Shown here in pieces: positions 6,623 to 11,369 of a stretch of 11,369 bases of DNA. Within the stretch, counting starts at the first letter, position 1, and every line of letters begins with the position of its first letter. Under the pieces are notes generated by a model that was not told where the DNA came from, did not search any database, and was given only the letters and a program-made list of their open reading frames with translations. Source of the DNA: SAR324 cluster bacterium (GTDB lineage Bacteria; SAR324; NAC60-12); assembly GCA_028822475.1 (NCBI GenBank), contig JAPKDT010000047.1, forward strand, positions 1 to 11,369, in the 5' to 3' direction. Position numbers and translations under genes: made by a program.

Positions 6623-7612
6623 CGTTTCCACTTTGTTTTTCATCGAGCTTGGTACCTATACTACATGTTTGAGCACCATTCTTTTGCGCCAGCAGACAAA
6701 GGTAATCATGCCCGATGGTTGCTGCTGCCAGTGCCGTAATTTCTGCATGGTCGTAAGCCGGTGCAACTTCCACAATGTCCATCCCAATTAAATTTAGATC
6801 ACCCAGCGAATGCAGAATTGGCAACGCCTGGGCGTTACTCAATCCACTCACAACCGGATTTCCTGTCCCCGGTGCGAAAGCCGGATCAAGGCAATCTACG
6901 TCAAAAGTTATGTATACTGGATCACTTGATTTCACAATATCATGTATAAACTTATTTACTTCCTGCACTCCATGGGTATGAATCCAAGGCGCATGCAGAA
7001 TGTTGAATCCGTGTGTACAATTGTTTTGGGTACGAATTCCAATTTGCGCCTATTTTTCCAGAACAATGATATCTTCACGCGGCCCCCAAAACATAGAACC
7101 GTGATCAAGCCGTTCTCCATCATCGTCCCATGTGTCAGAATGTGCGTCGAAATGAATCAGTGAAATCGGTCCATGAATTTTATGGTGTGAGCGTAACAAC
7201 GGGTAGGTGACAAAATGATCTCCACCAAAACTGAGTAAAGAAGTTCCCTGCTTTAGTATTGTGTCAGCGTGTTTTTCGACCTTTTCTACAAGATTTTGAG
7301 GATAACCGTAATCCAGCCAGACATCACCATAATCCACAACAGACAAATGATCAAAAGGATTGAAATTAAATGGAAAGCCGTCGAGTGATGCGACTTCGGT
7401 CGATGCTGCGCAGATCCCGCGAGGTCCAAATCGAGCTCCGGGACGATTGCTTGTTGCACTGTCGAAAGGAATTCCGGTTACTGCTACGTCAACTCCAGTC
7501 AAGTCACGAGTGTATTTCCTACGTAAATAACTGAGCGCGCCCAAAATTCCATGTCGTTTGAGCGGCCGTATAAATCTTCACGCCGAAATGCTCCATCACC
7601 CACAGTGTTCAT
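6612..7612 (-). pseudogene. speB: Agmatinase (ureohydrolase) gene, frameshift plus internal TAG
   Basis: Intact agmatinase hydrolyses agmatine to putrescine and urea. The likely true start is ATG at 7612, with AAAGGA just upstream, reading MNTVGDGAFRREDLYGRSND. At the T-run near 7543-7546 the frame must shift by one base (one T missing) to continue as LGALSYLRRKYTRDLTGVDV. The body is clear: TGIPFDSATSNRPGARFGP, the metal-binding SFGGDHF, and HFDAHSD. An in-frame TAG at 7052-7050 then interrupts it. The same frame continues as AQIGIRTQ, and later FDVDCLDPAFAPGTG, MDIVEVAPAYD and EITALAAATI, to TAA at 6614-6612. Repaired, it would be about 333 codons, with the six ligands at His133, Asp156, His158, Asp160, Asp238 and Asp240. 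The last two lie beyond the TAG, so the truncated product should be inactive. It sits 34 bp after folP, presumably in one operon. Recoding or sequencing error remain possible. Confidence 0.85.
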
Positions 7613-7646
7613 ATTTTTCCTTTATAATATTACTTTTTTAAATAAT

Positions 7647-8534
7647 TTAATTTTTCGCACCTTTTTTCAAAGCCTCAATTGTGTCGATCAATAAACGGCC
7701 CTGTTCAACTTCATGAAAACGGAGCAACGCTACACCTTGCCAGAGAGCAATGCCGGAAACGGCTGCGCAAGGAATATCACGTTCCGCACAATTTAAGCTG
7801 CGTCCCTGAGAAACGCCCGCCAGAAAAGATTTCCTGGAAGGTCCAAGCAACAAAGGTAAAGCGAATTCATGCAGCTCTGAAATTCTCCGGATGACCTCAA
7901 AACTGTATTTCGCCTTTCCACTGATAAAAAAGCCCATTCCTGGATCAAGCACAATTTTAGATTTATGAATGCCATGTAATTCAGCAAACTCAAGACGTTC
8001 CCGGAAAAAACTCTTGAGGGTGTCCAGCACATCCACGTAATCTGAATCCTGCTTACTTGTACGCGCAGAACTGTCTTTGGAAAACATTAAAATCACAGGC
8101 ACTTGATATTCCGCGATCACTTTTGCCATTTCTGTATCACCACGCAGAGCGGTTACATCGTTGACGGCATCGGCTCCGGCTTCCAGTGCTTGGCGCGCAA
8201 CTTCTGCTTTCCAGGTGTCTACTGAAATCCAAATTTCGCTTTCCGTGCGAATCTTTTGAATGAGAGGAATCACACGCTGCAGTTCTTCATCCAGAGATAC
8301 ATCCGTACTTCCTGGTCCGGATGATTCACCGCCAATGTCGAGCCAGTCTGCGCCGTCTTCAATCATTTTTCGGGCCTGCGCAAGAGCAGCATCAAATTTG
8401 AAAAATAGAGAGCCGTCAGAAAAAGAATCCGGAGTGGTATTCAGAATACCAATCAGGCACGGACGTTCCAGTTTTAATGATTTTCCTCTGGAATGCAGTG
8501 TGAGTGAGGGCAGTTCAAACGGTGCTGAAAACAT
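7647..8534 (-). CDS. folP: Dihydropteroate synthase (somewhat divergent)
   Basis: The enzyme condenses p-aminobenzoate with dihydropterin pyrophosphate to make dihydropteroate in folate synthesis. The 295-residue TIM barrel shows GILNTTPDSFSDGS (29-42), DIGGESSGPGS (66-76), ISVDTWKAEVA (103-113), AVNDVTALRGD (123-133), VLDPGMGF (195-202), GPSRKSFL (231-238) and the final RFHEV (272-276). These correspond to the pterin and pABA sites, with Lys235 and Arg272 retained. Differences from the usual consensus are loop 2 (ESTRPGA becomes ESSGPGS, losing the usual Thr-Arg pair), LMFSKDSSART in place of the common LMHMQG stretch, and GPSRKS for G(T/L)SRKS. It is probably the functional FolP, or a divergent pterin-binding paralogue. 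The ATG at 8534 has only a weak AAAGA upstream. It is transcribed toward the agmatinase pseudogene and is divergent from the membrane-protein gene. Confidence 0.88.
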   Translation of the reverse strand: MFSAPFELPSLTLHSRGKSLKLERPCLIGILNTTPDSFSDGSLFFKFDAALAQARKMIEDGADWLDIGGESSGPGSTDVSLDEELQRVIPLIQKIRTESEIWISVDTWKAEVARQALEAGADAVNDVTALRGDTEMAKVIAEYQVPVILMFSKDSSARTSKQDSDYVDVLDTLKSFFRERLEFAELHGIHKSKIVLDPGMGFFISGKAKYSFEVIRRISELHEFALPLLLGPSRKSFLAGVSQGRSLNCAERDIPCAAVSGIALWQGVALLRFHEVEQGRLLIDTIEALKKGAKN

Positions 8535-8631
8535 CTGTCTTTTTACGAATAATTATAAAATATAAAAAAATGCTTCTCCATTACAAAGCCAGTTTGCTAA
8601 AATACTCAACTCAAAAACTGAAGAAATACTG

Positions 8632-9471
8632 ATGTTGTCTTCCGGACTTGGTAAATATATAGCACCGACATCTCTCGGAGCAGGTTACGCAATGACCAAA
8701 ATGCTTTCTCTGCGTGCGCTGGATCCAGAGTTGGCAATTGCTCAAGATTTCACTTATCAGTTTCTGGCCGGAGTTCTCCTAGGCTTCGCGCTGCGGCCAG
8801 TTACAAACCAGATCTATTGGAAAAGGACAACTTCAATTCTTTTTTTTTCAATGTTTTTACTGATCCTTGGACCGCTTGGACAATTATTGCGACACAGAAT
8901 TTGGGGCATTCCGTTTGATGATACTTTTTGGCTGCTCCTGTTGGCTGAAATTAGCGCGGCACTTGTTGTCAGTATTTTAGCAACTATCCTGCTTCCTGCT
9001 CAACAGCAAAACATTAGTCCGGGTTTGCTTTGGAGGAGATTTAAAAAAGAGTTAAACCTTTCCGGATTACTAAAGCTGTTCGGTTGCGGTTTGCTTTACG
9101 CATTGTTATTTCTAACTTTTCAAAGCAGCTTTGATGAAAGTTTTACTTCACCGTTCTGGCTGGGACGACTGCAGGAATTATTAAGTTTACCGCCAACTTC
9201 AGCGCTGGAAAAAATTATCCTGCTGTGGGGGCAAGGACTCCTCAATGCTCTGATACTGTTGCCTTTACTGCTTGTTTTTCTGCGGGAAAAGGTGGAGCTG
9301 ATTGTAGTCTTCGGTTCACTTTCATTTGTAGTAGCAGTTTTTTCACCTGCCTTTGCCAATTTTCAACGTATAGAACCGCTACTACTGGTCGATCAGGTTT
9401 TCATCGGTTTTTGTCTGCAATTCCTTTTTGTAAGCGGAACTGTTTTTTGTTTTGGACGTAATCTGAAATAA
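8632..9471 (+). CDS. Multi-pass integral membrane protein, unknown function
   Basis: The 279-residue, very hydrophobic protein has about six or seven transmembrane helices at residues 38-55, 66-86, 98-121, 146-163, 195-217, 221-240 and 252-275. The loops are short: a basic segment at 132-140 (GLLWRRFKKE) lies between helices 3 and 4 and is probably cytoplasmic, and an aromatic/acidic loop lies at about 163-192. The N-terminal 35 residues are not strongly hydrophobic. I see no transport, protease or enzyme signature that I can name. The ATG at 8632 follows a weak GAAGAA. The gene is divergent from folP across 97 bp and is followed after 56 bp by the aminotransferase gene on the same strand, so the two may be co-transcribed. 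That it is a real gene is supported by its length, its uniform hydrophobic pattern and the context. Confidence 0.75.
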   Translation: MLSSGLGKYIAPTSLGAGYAMTKMLSLRALDPELAIAQDFTYQFLAGVLLGFALRPVTNQIYWKRTTSILFFSMFLLILGPLGQLLRHRIWGIPFDDTFWLLLLAEISAALVVSILATILLPAQQQNISPGLLWRRFKKELNLSGLLKLFGCGLLYALLFLTFQSSFDESFTSPFWLGRLQELLSLPPTSALEKIILLWGQGLLNALILLPLLLVFLREKVELIVVFGSLSFVVAVFSPAFANFQRIEPLLLVDQVFIGFCLQFLFVSGTVFCFGRNLK

Positions 9472-9527
9472 GAGTTGCGAATAGTTTTTTCTGAACTGCC
9501 TAGAGCAACTCAAAAGCAAAGAAATAT

Positions 9528-10826
9528 ATGAATTTATTCGCAGAACGAAATTCCAGAATTGATACCGAGAACGCATTCAAAGTCGGACCGCACATCACGC
9601 ATGTTGAACGCCAAAAAGGAGCGGTTATAAAATTGAATCTGGGTGAGCCTGATTTTTCTGTACCGCAACATATTAAGGCAGAAATCAAACGGCAGTTGGA
9701 TCTGGACAACACACATTATTGTGATCCAAAAGGTCTGTTTTCCTTACGCAGTGCAATCAGCAAGCAGATCAATGAAACACGTGGTTTAAAAACTAATCCG
9801 GAACAGGTGGTTGTCTTTCCGGGAGGAAAAGCGTCCATTGGTTTGGCTCAACAAGTATACTGTGAACCGGGAGACGAAGTAATTTATCCGAGTCCTGGAT
9901 TTCCAATTTATGAATCGTTTATCCGGTACGTTCGTGCTGTTCCCGTACCATTGCATCTTGAAGAATCAGCAAATTTTACGTTTTCTCCGGAACAACTGGG
10001 AAACTTGATTACGCCCAAGACCAAGCTTATTTACCTCAACTTTCCGTCCAATCCAACCGGCTGTGTTGCTGGAAAGGCACTGCTTGAAGAAACTGCGAGA
10101 GTTATTTTAGCCCGCTGTCATCCAAACGTGCGTGTTTATTCTGATGAAATTTATGAAAACATAATCTTTGACGGACAACGGCACCACTCAATTTCCTCTG
10201 TTCCAGAAATGTCGGAGCGTACAATTATTGCTGGAGGATTTTCAAAAACTTATGCCTGGACAGGCGGAAGAATCGGTTACGCAGTTTTTCCGACAGTGAA
10301 AGAAGCAGACGTTTTTAAAACTCTGAACATCAATTATTTTTCCTGCGTTACACCATACAATCAGGAAGCTGCCAGAGAAGCTCTGGAAAATCCAATTTCC
10401 AAAGTTGCTGTGAAAGAGATGGTGAATATTTTTGAAGCCCGCCGTAATTTGATTTGGGAGAAACTCAATGATATTCCTGGTATCACTTGCCAAAAACCAG
10501 GCGGTGCGTTTTACTTATTTCCAAATATTTCCGGTGTTTGTGAAAATCATGGACTCATCGAAAAGCACCAACTTCTCAGCAAAGAGCAGCAAAGTTCTCC
10601 GGCCAACATTTTCCAGATGTTTGCGCTTTATGAGCATCAAGTCGCAGTACTGGACCGTAAATCTTTCGGACAAATCGGTGCTGACGGAAAACACTTCCTG
10701 CGACTTTCAATAGCCGCGGATCAAGCAGTGCTGGAAGAAGGTGTCCAAAGATTAAAAGCAGCCAGCGAGGATCTTTCTGGACTGGATAAATTTTTAAAAG
10801 AACGACCCGATTTACTTCCTGCCTGA
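9528..10826 (+). CDS. Class I/II PLP-dependent aminotransferase
   Basis: This cytoplasmic fold-type I aminotransferase is of the aspartate-aminotransferase group. Of 432 residues, the recognisable marks are LNLGEPDFSVPQHI (36-49), GGKASI (99-104, cofactor phosphate binding), YPSPGFPIYES (120-130), NFPSNPTG (171-178) with Asn175, YSDEIYENIIFDG (204-216) with Asp206 and Tyr209, and GGFSKTYAWTGGRIGYA (236-252) with the Schiff-base Lys240. Near the end are PGGAFYLFPN (324-333) and FLRLSIA (390-396) with Arg392, which normally binds the substrate carboxylate. It is longer than the usual 390-400 residues because of an insertion at about 335-360 and a C-terminal extension after about residue 412. 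The normal TGWRIG reads TGGRIG. The amino donor and acceptor cannot be decided from sequence. The ATG at 9528 has a weak purine-rich upstream stretch. Confidence 0.92.
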   Translation: MNLFAERNSRIDTENAFKVGPHITHVERQKGAVIKLNLGEPDFSVPQHIKAEIKRQLDLDNTHYCDPKGLFSLRSAISKQINETRGLKTNPEQVVVFPGGKASIGLAQQVYCEPGDEVIYPSPGFPIYESFIRYVRAVPVPLHLEESANFTFSPEQLGNLITPKTKLIYLNFPSNPTGCVAGKALLEETARVILARCHPNVRVYSDEIYENIIFDGQRHHSISSVPEMSERTIIAGGFSKTYAWTGGRIGYAVFPTVKEADVFKTLNINYFSCVTPYNQEAAREALENPISKVAVKEMVNIFEARRNLIWEKLNDIPGITCQKPGGAFYLFPNISGVCENHGLIEKHQLLSKEQQSSPANIFQMFALYEHQVAVLDRKSFGQIGADGKHFLRLSIAADQAVLEEGVQRLKAASEDLSGLDKFLKERPDLLPA

Positions 10827-10871
10827 TTTTTTTACTCGATTTACTCAATTGTGCAGATTTTCTTCGCCGAA

Positions 10872-10900
10872 TTATTTTCTGCTAAGACTTAAGAAAATAA
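10872..10900. repeat. AT-rich inverted repeat, possible terminator
   Basis: TTATTTTCT at 10872-10880 and AGAAAATAA at 10892-10900 are perfect 9-bp complements with an 11-base loop, 45 bp after the aminotransferase stop. It can form a stem in either orientation and may end transcription, but it lacks the GC-rich stem of a standard rho-independent terminator. Confidence 0.35.
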
Positions 10901-10907
10901 CTTTGAC

Positions 10908-11039
10908 CTACATATCATCAGGGGCAATGCCAGGAACTTCTGTCAAAACCGCCGGCCATGCTTTCGCTGTTCCGTAAATACAAGAATTCTTGCCTTCAGC
11001 AGAGATCCTGACGGCTTCGTGATTGAACTCAACGAACCA
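10908..11039 (-). pseudogene. Gene-like 43-codon remnant of unknown origin
   Basis: On the minus strand, 43 sense codons run from TGG at 11039 to ATG at 10911 and end at TAG (10910-10908). The read-out looks like real protein: WFVEFNHEAVRISAEG, then KNSCIYGTAKAWPAVL, then TEVPGIAPDDM. No ATG, GTG or TTG start gives more than a short tail. Directly upstream in frame lies TAG (11042-11040), and a TGA follows a few codons further. The GC content is about 51% against about 28% next to it. This is what the decayed C-terminus of a gene, or a short captured piece, would look like. I do not recognise the protein. A structured RNA or chance openness in GC-rich DNA are alternatives. Confidence 0.35.
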
Positions 11040-11240
11040 CTAAGCTGAGGTTACTCAAATGCAATGCTAATTTATAGCAAAGACTAGTTATAGAGGATTT
11101 AAATTAGTTCTAAAAATGCTATAGTCATTATTTAACTGGTAAATCTTTTCTCAATCTCTCAGTTTGCAGCATATACAAATTGACCCCGCACAGGGAACGA
11201 CTTTTCAGTTAAGACCTGACGCAGTAAAATAATTAAATAA

Positions 11241-11246
11241 AAAGGA
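11241..11246 (+). promoter_or_regulatory. Shine-Dalgarno of the SthA-like gene
   Basis: AAAGGA lies five bases before ATG at 11252 and fixes that codon as the start of the flavoprotein. Confidence 0.7.
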
Positions 11247-11251
11247 TATTA

Positions 11252-11369
11252 ATGCAGGAAATTCATCATTACGACATTATTGTAATCGGCTCCGGTCCTG
11301 CTGGTGAAAAAGCAGCCATGCAGGCCAGCAAACTTAAAAAACAGGTAGCGCTCATTGAAAAAACACCGC
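11252..11369 (+). CDS. sthA: SthA-like flavoprotein (partial, N-terminus)
   Basis: Only the first 39 codons are present; the gene runs off the window. They read MQEIHHYDIIVIGSGPAGEK, continuing AAMQASKLKKQVALIEKTP. This is the first beta-alpha-beta unit of an FAD-binding Rossmann fold with GSGPAGEKAA as the dinucleotide motif (13-22) and Glu at the end of strand 2 (IEK). Such N-termini belong to the pyridine nucleotide-disulfide oxidoreductase family. The GSGPAG-x-KAA-x-QA pattern and the lack of an N-terminal extension fit the soluble, Si-specific NAD(P) transhydrogenase SthA best, which balances NADPH and NADH in the cytoplasm. Dihydrolipoamide dehydrogenase or mercuric-reductase-like proteins cannot be excluded without the CxxxxC redox region, which lies beyond the edge; classical SthA lacks the first Cys. 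Confidence 0.7.
   Translation, partial: MQEIHHYDIIVIGSGPAGEKAAMQASKLKKQVALIEKTP

Larger units (their letters stand above)
10827..11251. other. 425-bp region without an intact gene
   Basis: This region separates the aminotransferase from the SthA-like gene. It has three parts: an AT-rich start with a 9-bp inverted repeat, a GC-rich block (10921-11040 is about 51% GC by my count) holding a gene-like fragment on the minus strand, and a very AT-rich end (11041-11160 about 28% GC) leading to the downstream gene. TATAGT at about 11119-11124 and TATACA near 11172-11177 are possible -10 elements for that gene, without good -35 partners. No tRNA is visible. Confidence 0.5.

Noticed and set aside
7050..7052. 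Pyrrolysine or other programmed TAG decoding in the agmatinase
   Set aside because: The second lesion (frameshift) in the same gene favours decay, and the TPR lipoprotein apparently uses TAG as an ordinary stop. Kept only as an alternative.
10920..11040. Plus-strand read-out starting ISSGAMPGTSVKTAGHAFAV
   Set aside because: It contains in-frame TAA and TGA stops, while the minus strand is uninterrupted over the same block.
10840..11250. tmRNA, SRP RNA or RNase P RNA in the GC-rich intergenic block
   Set aside because: None of the conserved core sequences of these RNAs is visible on either strand.

Overview
The window reads as chromosomal, mostly housekeeping DNA from a low-GC Gram-negative bacterium, probably a marine proteobacterium or a related lineage such as SAR324. 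The assignment rests on glutaminyl-tRNA synthetase, a lipobox lipoprotein, a soluble-transhydrogenase-like flavoprotein, a LigE-type GST and AT-rich intergenic DNA. It is an inference from gene content, not a measured placement. I see no tRNA, rRNA, CRISPR array or complete insertion sequence.

Layout. Positions 1-344 hold no gene I can support. Positions 345-1872 (minus strand) form a three-gene unit: a secreted charged protein, a uridine-kinase-like P-loop kinase joined to it by an ATGA overlap, and a membrane-anchored GOLD/emp24-like beta-sandwich protein. Across a 188-bp divergent region with an inverted repeat lies a plus-strand TPR lipoprotein (2061-2651). Next come a stand-alone AICAR transformylase of the eukaryote-like type (2850-4049), a GST (4125-4808, TTG start behind a strong Shine-Dalgarno) and glnS (4857-6560), all on the plus strand. 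Convergent to glnS is the minus-strand pair folP (8534-7647) and an agmatinase gene (7612-6612). The agmatinase gene is broken twice: by a one-base frameshift near its start and by an in-frame TAG in the middle. On the plus strand follow an unrecognised multi-pass membrane protein (8632-9471), a class I aminotransferase (9528-10826), a 425-bp region without an intact gene, and the first 39 codons of a SthA-like flavoprotein disulfide reductase (from 11252), cut by the window edge.

Function. The enzymes feed central metabolism: one-carbon and folate chemistry (AICAR transformylase uses 10-formyl-THF, FolP makes the folate precursor), glutamine charging of tRNA, polyamine synthesis (agmatinase, apparently lost), amino-acid transamination and pyridine-nucleotide balance. 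I do not find a new multi-gene system. The points most worth checking are the doubly damaged agmatinase, a 43-codon gene-like segment of high GC (10911-11039) in otherwise very AT-rich intergenic DNA, and the small kinase/GOLD envelope cluster.
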